Assembly (NCBI GenBank): GCA_026874595.1 | Contig: CM049310.1 | Span: 79,229,056-79,293,055 of the forward strand | Reading direction: 5' to 3' | Origin: Sipunculus nudus | Taxonomy: Eukaryota; Annelida; Sipuncula; Golfingiida; Sipunculidae | Length of the DNA: 64,000 bases | In this document: piece by piece, positions 35,610-46,264 of the stretch | Layout: each line of letters opens with the position of its first letter | Position numbering within the stretch: the first letter of the stretch is position 1 | Program-made: the position numbers and the translations under genes | Notes under the pieces: model-generated | The model's input: only the letters and a program-made list of their open reading frames with translations | The model's database searches: none | What the model was told of the DNA's origin: nothing

Positions 35610-38297
35610 CACAAAAATTAAAGTCCACTTTTGAATGCTTCATTATAAATGGGGTACCTCAGTATATGTCTTCATTTTAATTACGGTAAACCACTATTGT
35701 ACATCAAGGCCATCTTGTGTTGTTTCGTGAAACATAATGTTTGAGTAAGGCATTAAAACTTGATAATTCTTTTGCATATTCTAATACATTTGAGTGAATC
35801 GCGAAAGAGAGTGCCTACAGTTTTACTGCGTTGAGCTGAAATATGATTAATGTTAACGTGTAAACGAAATGAAAACATACCTCAAAATCTTCGATATCGT
35901 TCAACGTTTGATTACTAGATGGCGCTGAGAAACAAAAGCAGTAGTAACCGTAAATAACGAATAATTTGTTCGAAGGTACCCCATTACTTCACATAACCAA
36001 TTTTAAGACCAGTTAAGGTAAGATAAGTCAAGATAAGACAATTATGTACACAGCAGTGGCAGATTAACGCACACTCTGAATCACCTGTACACTGTGTAAA
36101 CCCTATATGAAATCGGTTCATTGCAATTGATTCACAACAAACACACGTAAAACTAGCAAAGTGGAACCTGTGTTATGGGACCACCCATGGGAATGGGCAA
36201 CAGTGGTCTTAATTCACATCTTAGATCTTCTTAGACAGGTAATTAATAAGCAATGTGAACTGATTCCGGCGACAGGGGTGGTCTAAATATACAGATGGTC
36301 TTATAAAAAGTTCAATAATACAACAGAAGTTGAGCAAGTTGAACAAGTGACCCATGGGTCATGACGCTAAACCGACTGACATATTGACAATATGTCCTTG
36401 CACAGACCGCTAATTAAGATGATGTAGGTGGCATCATAGTTCATGCATATTAGCTCAATTTCATCTAGATCCATAAGCACACCAAATCTGATGACAATCA
36501 ATCCAGCCGTTCCTGAGGAATCTGGCTATTTGTGTGTATTTTGCATTTTTACTGGGGTGCTCAAACATGGAATGTAAGGCAGAGAATATAGGTCACAGTG
36601 ACCAAATTTCAGGTTTCTGAGGGGAGAACTCTCAGGATGTCAAGTTAGAAGATTCTAGGTCCAATGGTTATGATTTGTGCCTTGCTTTTGTATCACATAT
36701 TTCAATTATTCTGGGGGGGGGGGGAGGGGTGCTTATAAGCCCCATTGCTTGGAGAATATGGGTAACAGAGACCTAAGTTCAGGTTTCCAAGAAGACTTTT
36801 CATGGGACATCCCTGGAGGAATTTAGGTACGGTGGTTATGATTTGTGCCCCCTCAACAGACGACTGCATCTTTAAAGGTTTCAAAGTATAGAAAAAAATT
36901 CATTTCAATTTTTAAAATCCAGGTGGCACCACAAGTCTGCAGAAAATGATAGCCCCCCCCCCCCCCCGATCAATATGCATGCAAAGAATGATGGTGATCA
37001 ATGCATTAGTTGTTCAGATAATTGAGCTTTCGTATCAAATTCTTAAATTTTTGGCCGCTAATTCTGACCGCTGTAGCATCAATGATATGGGTAACAGAGA
37101 CCTAGTTTCTGGTTTCTTTGGAGTCTTTTCATGGACCTCCCTTGATGTCAAGTTTGAAGATTCGAGGTCCAGTGATTACGATCGAGGCCAAGTTAACAGA
37201 AGACCACATCTTTAAAGGTCTTCAAAAAAAAGAGGAGAAAGAAAAATGTATAAAAAAATGTAAAAGCTGAAAAAATACAGGTGGCACCACCATTCTGCAG
37301 AAACTGATGGAACATTCCATGACCAATATCCATGCAAAGAATCATGGTGATCAATGTATTAGTTGTTCAGATACTTGTGCTCTTGAATCCAATTTTCATT
37401 ATTCTGGGTGGTTCTTCAAGCCCTATGGGTCAGAGGGTTTGGGTAACAGAGACCTAATTTTAGGTTTCACGGAGACTTTTCATGGGCCTCCCTGCATGTC
37501 AAGTAAAAACATTCTAGGTACAGTCGTTATGATTTGTGCCCTGTTAACAGTTGGAGGCATCTTTTAAGGTCTGAAAAATGGAGAAAAAAATCCTAAAAAA
37601 ATCGAAAATATACGGGTGACGCCACCAATCTGCAGAAACTGATGAAACACTCCATGATCAATATCCATGCAAAGAATCATGGTGATCAATGCATCAGTTG
37701 TTAGATACTTGAGCTTTTGTATCATATTTTCCATTATTCTTGGGGTACATCGTAGCCCTACAGCTCGAAGAATATGGGCTACAGAGACATATAATTTCAG
37801 GTTTCTGAGGGGAATTTTTCATGGACCACTCTGGATGTCAAGTTAGAAGATTCCAGGACCAGCGGTTATGATTTGTGCCTGGTTAACGGACGGACAGACG
37901 GACAGACGGCGGACAAAGGGTGATCGCTATAGCTCAGATGACTTTCAGTCAGCTGAGCTTAAAACTATGGACCTAAAAAATTGTATATCGGTGATTATTA
38001 ATTAATTGGTTTCCATTTCTGTCTCATTGCAGGTTTCTATAGAATATTATTACATATTTTATTGACTTAACACGTCAAGCACATGGTAAATTTTTTATTA
38101 TCAAAGACTTTTTGTATTGGTAAGTTAACCTTTTGAGTAGAGCTCGTGCTAAGGATAAGCCCAAAAATACGAACTCAAAGCACAGAAACAGTTTGACAAG
38201 ATCGTTTTACGTGAATTGCAGTTAATAATTTATTTGAAAGTCTTTGTTGATTTATCCTACAGACAGTTTTTTCAATATAATTTTGATAAATCCTCAG
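35610..38297. other. Non-coding stretch before the charged-tail exon
   Basis: About 35.6-36.35 kb is featureless apart from a 'gtggaacctgtgttatgggaccacc' segment near 36160, related to the element at 3237. The part from 36600 to 37965 is a tandem array ending in the palindromic end of element B. Confidence 0.55.
36600..37965 (-). repeat. Tandem array D1: ~330-bp units, ending in an element-B-type terminus
   Basis: Units repeat at roughly 330 bp. Each contains ggtggcaccac or ggtgacgccacc, 'ctgcagaaactgatgga', 'atggtgatcaatg', 'gggtaacagagacctaa' and 'gatttgtgcc'. The array ends at 'acggacggacagacggacag' and 'tcagatgactttcagtcagctgagct', which is the reverse complement of the left end of element B (13040). 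This indicates one large element read on the minus strand. The same unit appears at 62380-63235. Confidence 0.75.
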
Positions 38298-38578
38298 CCC
38301 TGCAGGTGAAGATGACTTAATAGATGGAATCAGTTGTGATGAAGACGGCGATAATGAAGGGACGGAGTGCGATAATGAGGAGGAAGAGGAAACCGATAAA
38401 GGGGTCGGTGGGAAGGGCAAAGGCAAAGGAAAAGGGAAGAAACTAGGCTGGAACAATCTGAAAAAGAACAAAAGGATGAACAGGTTCGTCACACTCCTGA
38501 AGAAATTGATGGACCAGGAGGAGACCAAGGCCACAAGGTCAAGGACGAAGAGGGCCACGTACTCTGTGTCTGTCTCGG
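38298..38578 (+). CDS. Gene 2 exon 6: acidic/basic tail with furin-like site
   Basis: Two acceptors lie 8 nt apart: aaatcctcag (start 38298, phase 2) and ccctgcag (start 38306, phase 1). Donor gtatgt at 38579, exit phase 1. The frame reads EDDLIDGISCDEDGDNEG, then CDNEEEEETDKGVGGKGKGK, KKNKRMNRFVTLLKKLMDQ and RSRTKRATYSVSVS. It has an acidic cluster, a Gly-Lys run, an amphipathic basic segment and R-T-K-R, the consensus for furin-type proprotein cleavage. The basic segment resembles the one in exon 4. The opposite-strand ORF of 155 codons is a shadow. Confidence 0.6.
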
Positions 38579-39401
38579 GTATGTCTTCATAAATTTCTTT
38601 TGGTTCGGTAGTCCTCTCCAACGAGCACTTGCCTATCATCATATTCTTTCAGACAGGCACTTGATCCCTACTATTTTGCATGTATTAAAGGCAATTCTAT
38701 TCAATTTAAATAACTCATGATGATTGCATCGTGAGGCTGTTCGGTGCTTCTAGGCCTCTTCATTTTGTCTAATAATGTATATGTTGCTTTACGCTCGCCT
38801 CTCTTTTTTCTAAAAGATATAGCAAAGTTAACCTCTACATTACGTAAAATTCATTTCATTAAATCGTATAGAGTATTTTTTGTCATTCTACTACCTTGAG
38901 CTCTGAAACAAGAATATTATTAGACTTTTTATTTTACTGGTGGATATTTCAAATCTTCGTGTACTACATATTTCAACCATCTCCACTTTATTTGAAACCG
39001 AGTCTGGTATGTTAACTATACATTTATTTTGGTGTATCTAAAAGATTCGTTTAAAAGACATGCACTTCAACTATCACGTTTTGCAGATTTTAGTTACACA
39101 TATTAATTTAGATTCTTCTCCGGCTTTGATTTCAACTTGTTTCCTCTTTCCGTAGTTATTTAATATAAGTGTAGATAGCAAGATAACGGATCCCCCCGAG
39201 GTATGGAAGTGTTCAGACGAGATGCCAAGGTTACTTTCTTTTTTGCTCCAAAGGTGATGTATAAGAAAATACGGCATGGTTAATTTATTAATATCTAGTA
39301 GAATCAGTATGATGAGATAAACGGTTGTGTTAAAAATCTGTCTTGGACAGGTAACACATATTTATAATAAAACCCATGTGTATTGTTTCGTTCTGCAACA
39401 G

Positions 39402-39490
39402 AGTACGATACTACAGAACTGTGTCTGCTGTCAAGTGAACTGTCACAAATATCAAGCCTTACTATGAGCAGCCTGTCTTCATGTGTCTAA
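39402..39490 (+). CDS. Gene 2 exon 7a: alternative terminal exon (Cys-x19-Cys)
   Basis: Acceptor tgtttcgttctgcaacag, entry phase 1, joining exon 6 as E. It reads YDTTELCLLSSELSQIS, then SLTMSSLSSCV, then TAA at 39488. It is matched codon for codon by the exon at 43099: both have 28 codons and the stop at the same place. Shared residues are E-L-C-L-L-x-S-E, S-S-L-T-M-S-S and S-S-C. Two Cys are 19 residues apart. Identity with 7b while the intron around them differs points to exon duplication. Confidence 0.65.
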
Positions 39491-42400
39491 GGACGAAAAG
39501 GGTATACCCAGTAATTGAACAGAATAAGCGTATTTTAAATGAATTAACAAATGATTAATCCAAATGGACCTTTCCGATATGTCTATCACAGGCTTAGTAT
39601 AAGTCAATGAAATTACAGAAATCGAATTTGTGCTAAGAATAAGTATGAAAGGAAATTATGAGATTAAATGAACAATGGTTATGCAATATTTGAAATTCTT
39701 ATGTTTTCCCCAAAAAGAATATCGAGCTACTAAGTTAACATAGTATTATAAAAACTGCTTCACTTATTGCACCATTCGACCTTCCGCGCTTAATGTACCT
39801 TGCAGGCGTAGTTCGCATTACCAGTGCTATTCGTTAAAACAACTAATTCAATATCGATGGACAAGACCTACGCATAGATTCGTAGAAATATTTCGGAAAG
39901 GTCAAATGTTAAGACCAGGAATTTTACAGTCACTGTACGCTAAGTAAGCAGGAGAAAATGTAACTAGAAGGCACTAATATTGTTTTGTACTAACCACTAT
40001 TAACGTAAGTGGATCACAACGGTTGAGCTATAATCCTTTTAAGTCTTTATTATTTTTAACTTTGTAACAATTATTAATTCGAAAGCCGATCCTGTTTTAA
40101 CACAAATAATTTAAATACTTGTAATTTTATAGATATTTGTCGATTTAAGCATACAGCAATTGCAAGCCCATCAGCTTTAAATATTAATATCGCTGAAAGT
40201 ACTGACTCCATGGACGCTATCTTGACGTAGCCATTCTCTCATTTTATGTCACTGAACACAGAGTGGCCATTCACCGGAAAATAAATTTAACTAGCAACTA
40301 CCCGTGCTGCGCACGGTTTGGGGCGAATACGACAATCCGTACGGTGGTATCGGAAATCCACGGAAAATCTGGACATATGGAAAATCACACAAATCGCTTT
40401 ACGCTATCAATATATAGATCCATTATATCTATGGTGTTGTGGATAGTATCTTTCGGAACAGCGTTCGGCACATGTTTCGGAACAGCGTACAGTCGCACAC
40501 GGTCACTCGAAGCCATAGCCTAACACGTGGTCGGGGTCTTTGACAAACAGCCACCAACACATGTGCCATCTGATATGAGAAACTGATCAACAGTATTACA
40601 TATACATACAAAAGAAACCGTCCACGTAAAAGACCTAAGAAGAAAATGCAAAAATACCAGTTTTATTTGTGAAAATAGTAACAATGATGGCCATGACTTA
40701 TACGCAATAAGAGTACATACTGAATGATAGAATTAAGTCTTTAAAAACAAAGAGTATAACATAAACATTGTTGAAAATCAGATGGCACATGCATGTGAAA
40801 GAAACAAATACCACTACAAACGTATTAAATATACATTTTACAGGAGTTTTATATTTGTAATGAGACATGAGAAAAATCTCGATTTCCGATGCATTTTGAG
40901 TCAATTATCTGTGTTTACATTTTCTGGTCGCCACTCCACACGTGTACATCTGACACTTTACCAACCACGACGTGAATTTGGTTAACATTTTCTTAACATC
41001 TGTTACATAGTAGGCCAAAATGAATTGGTTAATATCTGTGAAGGAGCTCAATAGCACGCAAGGCCCCCGCGCGACCAAGTACGACTGTATAAGACCAAAA
41101 AAACAAAATAAACTAAATAAATAAAATAAAACGTAATGTTCTCATGCACCGCCCGCGTCAGTTATACCCCCCCCCCCCCTCTCCCGCATAAAAAAAAATT
41201 TATTTTGAATTTCACCTTTCAAGAAGATAAAATATTCAATTTTGATCAGATTTCCTTTGTTTTGCAGGGCTTTTGCGTGCTTTTCCCTGATTATATGATA
41301 TTTTTTTTTATATCGAAACATACAAAACAAAGGTAAAATTTTGCCCAGCCTCACAGGTTTGTGAAATATAGTGCCTGAGAACCATACTTTTTTTTGGCCT
41401 ATCCATCACGATTTCCTGCGACCCGGTAAATGTGCACTCAAGCATATCAGGTCACAGAGAGGGCTTCTGCAAAACAATTCTGTCCGAGATCCCACCTTTT
41501 GAGAAGGGATCGCCGATGTGGATTATTTCTGGCCTTTCACCGCAAAATGTAAGAAAACCCCAGATAGGGCCCCCGAAGTAAAACTCTGTCCCGCCAACAC
41601 ACTCTAAAGCCATTGTGTTACCGGGCCCGAAGACACAAAGAAAAGAGGCGCCCGTGGGGGAGTAAATATAAAACTTATTAATTATGCACGTAATATGCAT
41701 TTATTGCAAATAAAAGTGGGTGGAATCTCTTCGGACAACCCCGGAGCATATGTATGTCGAAAATCACAGCAATCCGTACGGTGGTATCGGAGGAGATACG
41801 GAAAATCACAAAAATCGCCTTACGCTATTAATATATAGATAGCTAACAAAGAGCAAGAGTTTAAAGTACACAGGTTTTGCTTTGCATCGTTTACCGCATG
41901 CTTTTGATCCCGACATGCATATCCTGCAATTCAGTGACCGCCTTAATCACGGAGACGAATTCACATTAGATCATCAGATTAAACATCTGTGATCGAACCA
42001 TACCAGTAAAAAACCAAATATAATGTCGCTGTTTCGCCTAGAGGACCATGGTAGATCATGTTTAGCTGATCATAGCAATGCTACATATTTAATGGATCGC
42101 ACTTGCAAGGCACCCTGATTGGTCAAGTGAGACTTTAGGGAATGTTTCCGGCATGATGGATAGGAAACCTGGGTATTGTTGTTAATTGACATTCTGCCTA
42201 CAAGACCAATGATTGAAAAACGTGCCTGTTGAACTCTTTTTATCTTGTAGAAAGTTCAATACTTCCAATATTATTACTGTTGTCCTTTACAACAGAAATA
42301 GATATTTAAAGCTGGAATCAGACGCATTTTAGGAAATACAATCTAAAGAGCCGCGAATGCATGCCTTTTCCTAAATCATGGGTTGTCAAGGAATGACATA

Positions 42401-42907
42401 AATCAAGAATTCACCCTTAACATGAACATGTGCAGGTATAATAAAGGGTTACCCACCCTAGATTGCAGCAGAGGCGTGCAATGGTTGGAAGAATTGGTTG
42501 GCAAATTAACCAGTCCATTTAGACAACCGATTAAAACGCCTAAATGATGCACAAAAGATTTCCTCTGTTTTTAAAGTTGTTAAAATTCCTCAAAGAATTT
42601 CAATCAAATGCATAACCTAAAGGTGTTCTCTTATAAGCTTCTTTTGCACCTAAATATCTATTAAAAAATGGTGAAATTTTGGTTAATGTATTTTTCATTA
42701 CTTGTCAATTATTCCTGTTTGCTTGTCCCATCTTTCTCGGAGGTAGATTGTATATTCTTTATTGAACGCTTCTTGTTTATTTTCACTGAGCAGGGAATGC
42801 TTCAAATGTTTAATTGAATAAATACTGAAAACAATTTACTTAGTTATTGAGATATATGATTTTAGTATTAAAGTAATAGGTTGTCTTCATTTTTCTTGTC
42901 TTTAAAG
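39491..42907 (+). other. Interval between the two duplicated terminal exons
   Basis: Two related segments, near 40280-40420 and 41750-41840, share 'caatccgtacggtggtatcgg' and 'cttacgctat(c/t)aatatatagat'. A MITE copy lies at 41092-41401. Possible polyA variants after exon 7a: ATTAAA at 39663. No further in-phase terminal exon of the same pattern was found here. Confidence 0.5.
41092..41401 (-). mobile_element. MITE copy, C-rich insertion near one end
   Basis: Left part 'gtaatgttctcatgcaccgcc' and right end 'gtgcctgagaaccatacttt' followed by 'tttttggcct' (the interior is in reverse orientation compared with the copy at 21233). Contains 'aagataaaatattcaattttgatca' and 'ttatatcgaaacatac', the reverse complements of the shared interior words, and a poly-C run. 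Confidence 0.7.
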
Positions 42908-42948
42908 GACGAGCTAAGCTTAAGCGAAACTTCAAAAAAGATACACAG
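42908..42948 (+). CDS. Gene 2 candidate cassette exon (41 nt, frame-shifting)
   Basis: Acceptor tcatttttcttgtctttaaag is strong, donor ACACAG|gtagta at 42949. Entering in phase 1 from exon 6 it reads (G)-R-A-K-L-K-R-N-F-K-K-D-T-Q and exits in phase 0. Forty-one nucleotides would shift the frame of exon 7b, which then reads N-I-H-Q-R-S-C-V-Y-S-T-A-R-Y-L-Q-H-P-A and stops. It could be a regulated cassette or a decoy. Confidence 0.35.
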
Positions 42949-43098
42949 GTAGTAAAGTAGATTAAACTATTATAAACAGTTTTCTTTCATCATGTGAAAT
43001 TTCATCATCATTCACCTTTGCAAAAGTTAATGAAGAGTAACTGAGAGGTTATATGCCCTGGAACTTGCTTGGCTTCATTGTGGGTTTCATATTTTCAG

Positions 43099-43187
43099 AA
43101 TATTCATCAGAGGAGCTGTGTTTACTCAACAGCGAGATATCTTCAACATCCAGCCTGACGATGTCCAGTGCCTCTTCCTGCTTTTGA
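43099..43187 (+). CDS. Gene 2 exon 7b: duplicated alternative terminal exon (Cys-x19-Cys)
   Basis: Acceptor gggtttcatattttcag, entry phase 1, joining exon 6 as E. It reads YSSEELCLLNSEISSTS, then SLTMSSASSCF, then TGA at 43185. Length and stop position equal those of exon 7a, with Cys at the same two places. An AATAAA at 43481 ends the transcript. Two isoforms differing mainly in the last 28 residues are predicted. If furin cuts at R-T-K-R in exon 6, each exon would define a different small released peptide (inference). Confidence 0.65.
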
Positions 43188-43280
43188 TCACGTGTATGAT
43201 ATCATCCTTGATAACGTCTAGTGCCTCATTTTGCTTTTAATCACGTGGTGACGTCACGTGATCTTAACAAAATCACGTGC
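43160..43280 (+). repeat. Tandem echo of the exon 7b end with an E-box/CRE cluster
   Basis: 'gtccagtgcctcttcctgct' (end of exon 7b) is echoed about 52 bp later as 'gtctagtgcctcattttgct', both followed by 'ttt(g/t)atcacgtg'. Four CACGTG words (43189, 43242, 43255, 43274) and a perfect TGACGTCA (43249-43256) lie within 91 bp. Regulatory use is unproven. Confidence 0.6.
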
Positions 43281-43480
43281 CTCATTCTTTTGTTCGCATG
43301 CGGACTTGTTGTCATTCTTTGAGATGTAAAATATTAATATATTTATTAAATTATTTACTCATTTTGGTTTATTTTTAAAATCATTGCGGTTACTTTAATA
43401 TTAAACTTCATTAATTAGAAAATCATTATTTGGCTGTTAATTCATAAAAGAATGGATTACTCTCGACTCTTATCGTTGAA

Positions 43481-43486
43481 AATAAA
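43481..43486 (+). terminator. Polyadenylation signal AATAAA (exon 7b route)
   Basis: Canonical hexamer 294 bp after the stop of exon 7b, followed by a T/G-rich stretch (tagtctttgtct). Confidence 0.5.
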
Positions 43487-43499
43487 ATGCGGTGATCCT

Positions 43500-46130
43500 G
43501 TCTGCAAGTAGTCTTTGTCTATTGAATGCATGAACCTGATAATATACCAGGGGTGTAGTCAAGAGTGTGCTGCAAAGGGCCATTCCCCCCCCTCCCATCA
43601 GACTTTGGTTGTATTATTTAGGAAACCGTCCCAGGCACTTAATATCTGCTGAAAAAATTACAATATGAAGGTCTTTTTCAAATCATGAAAGTATGTCATA
43701 TTTACATTACACTATCGTCAGCAGGTACAAATTTATACATGGAAGGAGGTCTATCTACGGTTTGTTAATTCTCAAACTGTAATAGGATAACTAAGAAACT
43801 TAATTTAATGAATCCTGCATCCCAAAAAAATAACTAATACTAGTAAGTGAACTATCTCTGGTTTTGAGAAATTAAACGATACTGAAGTTCTAGGTTAATC
43901 CTTGTATATAATCTTCATATAATGTCGAACCCCCCCCCCCCCCCATAAGCCCTGGCTACGTCCCTGGGGTATGTAAAGAAGAGTTGTGATGAATCAGGAG
44001 AGTGGTTGGTTCTGTTCTTTGGTTGGGCAAACATAAAGAATTGACTGTTCCGTAAATCTACATATTTACATTAATTCGCAATTTATTAATAACGACCAAT
44101 TTTTTGTATAACATTAACTTCGTTACGAAGAATATGTGTACTTATCAATGAACCCGATTACAAGAAATTACTAAACTGGATTCATTCTTAATACTTCGGT
44201 CTTGCATACCCACTGTCGTTGTATTGCGACACTCAGGAACATTTTATCCGTAAATGAAACTTATTCTGGCAATTTGGTATCTATGCAGCTTTGCCATATT
44301 ACACCTATGGCGTGTGTGGGTCACCTGTACACTTTTTCCAACGAGTATCGCCCGTTGTGCTAGTATCTGTGTCCTGTTTTGACAACAGAAATCTGACCTA
44401 AGCGAGATGATTTGACCGGAACTTTGCCATAATAGATCAGGCATTTTCCTATTCAAAAGCTCATAATCTGACAACATAAAATCAGTTTTTGTTGATGTAC
44501 CTGGTCGAAATCATTTTAGTCGTTGATAGGTAGCGCTGGTTCGATTGAAAAAAAACTCCTTGTATTAAACATGTCAACTTCAGGTACACCGCTCTGGCAG
44601 AACAGGTCGTACACAGCAAATGTATTCGACACGATATTTAGATGTAAAATCATATAAAATAGTTCCATTAAGAACACTTCGCTTGGCCAATTTAAGGGGT
44701 TACTTTTTTTAATTTGTACTTTCTAAATTCCATCGTGTGAGAAATTAATTTAATTTCTATTATTTTGACCACAATTAGCTACGCCCTCATAAAATGCACA
44801 ATTCCACTAGAGATGTTACCATTGAATTCTAAATGTTCATGCAGAGCTAGGTGTACATTTAAACTGGTTAATTTTTTTAAGTACGTCTTTCTTTCTACCT
44901 CCCTGTTCGTCTATGTACAAGATAAATAAATTGGTTCGATTTCAGTTATATCTTTGGAGATGTAGACCTAAAAGCAAAAACAAGGGTATTTTTGGAGATC
45001 GCGGGTCAAGAATATATATTTGTCTTATAAATAAGAATAAATAGGTTTTTTTTATTCCGTCATCTCTTTAAAGGAGAGTGCGGGATGTGCTGGTACCATT
45101 TCCCCTCGGTTAATTAAATTTCCCAATTTTATTTACTGTTCATTCTACTGTCGTAATGTTCTATCAATAGCAACTTTAAATAATTCATCTATTCAACATA
45201 GCAATATTTCATCAAAGTTTAACTCCATGTGAGATGAAAACCCTTGCATAAAACGGTTTTAATTTTTCGTGTTACGATTTACAAAATAATCATTGTTTAT
45301 CTCGTAAGTGAATTCCTACATTTCCCGATATGTTAGTCTGGCAAAAATGTAAATCTCTCATGACACTCGGCAGATTCGGAATGAATCATAAACCGAGGAA
45401 ACGCACACGGTCACTGAGATCTCTAATCCTGTATACAAAAAGTAAAACAATCCGATCACCTCCGTTAACATATGTCGATCCGCATCTCCTGATTGAAAAC
45501 CCCTTTTTCAGAAAAAGTAATCCGGTTTTTTTTTTCACAAATGTTTGTACTTTATTATTGCTTTTTCTATTTTTCACTTCACGGAAGTCGTGTCATACTC
45601 AGCCAGCTCTGCCCATAGGACAAATAGTAATTTTAAACCTATGGATCGTCACCTCATAACGAAGATCAGCCTTGATTGGTCGAACCCCAGTGAATGTACA
45701 ACAACTCCGGGAATGTCCCGTATTGGCGGAGCCGTGCGTGCCTTATCGCATCTCCGCCTAATGGCGCGGTAGTTCACCTGAAGATGAAGAGGAACTAATT
45801 AACCATCTCAATAGTCCGTGCGTGTCGTCTCTACTTTATTGTTAAAATGGCTGTGCTTCATGTAGGTGTAATCGGCGTAGTGAAAACTCAACCTATACAC
45901 ATACGTTAAGTCACCCATTTATTTTTAGCGCTTGCAGGGGTGTAGGGCCACGTGTTCTTTCTACTTTTTAAGTTTATACAAGGAAGGCCAGAATAGGACT
46001 TCCCCCTACCTTAAAAATCACCCTCATCGTATACTACACACGTTGAAATCCCTAAAACTTTAACAAATGGTGACATCACCTTCTAAAATGGGGGAACTCT
46101 TCAATACAGTCGTCCCAAAGAGTACCTGTT
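43500..46130. other. Spacer between gene 2 and the IL-17-like gene
   Basis: AT-rich. A poly-C run lies at 43930-43944. ORFs of 60-110 codons (44244 minus, 45330 plus, 45545 plus) show no recognisable domain; the 45330 one is Ser/Lys/Phe-rich and probably chance. Confidence 0.5.
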
Positions 46131-46138
46131 GTGAAACG

Positions 46139-46147
46139 TATATAAAG
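46139..46147 (+). promoter_or_regulatory. TATA box of the IL-17-like gene
   Basis: TATATAAAG, about 93 bp before the ATG at 46232. Transcription would start near 46170. A kappaB-like word ggggaactct lies at 46091-46100, one base off the GGGRNNYYCC consensus. Confidence 0.5.
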
Positions 46148-46231
46148 GCCCCCTATTTTGTATTTCACATCGAAGACCTCCCAGCCTGGTATCAAAAGAA
46201 AATCTCAACATCGATCATCTCAACAAGAAAT

Positions 46232-46264
46232 ATGTTCATCAGCAGTGTAAAGACAATAGTAACA
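46232..46264 (+). CDS. IL17: IL-17-like gene exon 1 (signal peptide start)
   Basis: Eleven codons, M-F-I-S-S-V-K-T-I-V-T, ending at donor gtaagt at 46265 in phase 0. It joins exon 2 at 46869 to form a continuous hydrophobic core T-I-V-T-I-W-L-I-V-V, a plausible signal peptide cut by the intron. A TATA box stands at the right distance upstream. It was chosen because it is the only phase-0 exon with an ATG, a consensus donor and a fitting hydrophobic sequence in the upstream 1 kb. Confidence 0.6.

Larger units (their letters stand above)
26253..43486 (+). other. Gene 2 span: C-type lectin protein with alternative 3' ends
   Basis: Exons read from signals and phase: signal peptide 26327-26504, CTLD 31834-32005 and 33277-33506, stalk 34171-34353 (or -34366). 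Then follows either a membrane route (34729-35242, 35509-35578, AATAAA at 35600) or a charged-tail route (38298-38578 followed by 39402-39490 or by 43099-43187, AATAAA at 43481). Each junction keeps the frame. The product would be an N-glycosylated extracellular CTLD protein whose C-terminus depends on 3' exon choice. The fork itself is an inference to be tested with transcripts. Confidence 0.6.

Noticed and set aside
38175-38642. 155-codon minus-strand ORF with Phe/Pro/Ser-rich run
   Set aside because: Antisense of exon 6 (Lys/Glu codons read backwards); no start context or splice support.
45330-45772. Two overlapping ORFs upstream of the IL-17-like gene
   Set aside because: No recognised domain; hydrophobic Phe/Leu run comes from T-rich DNA.
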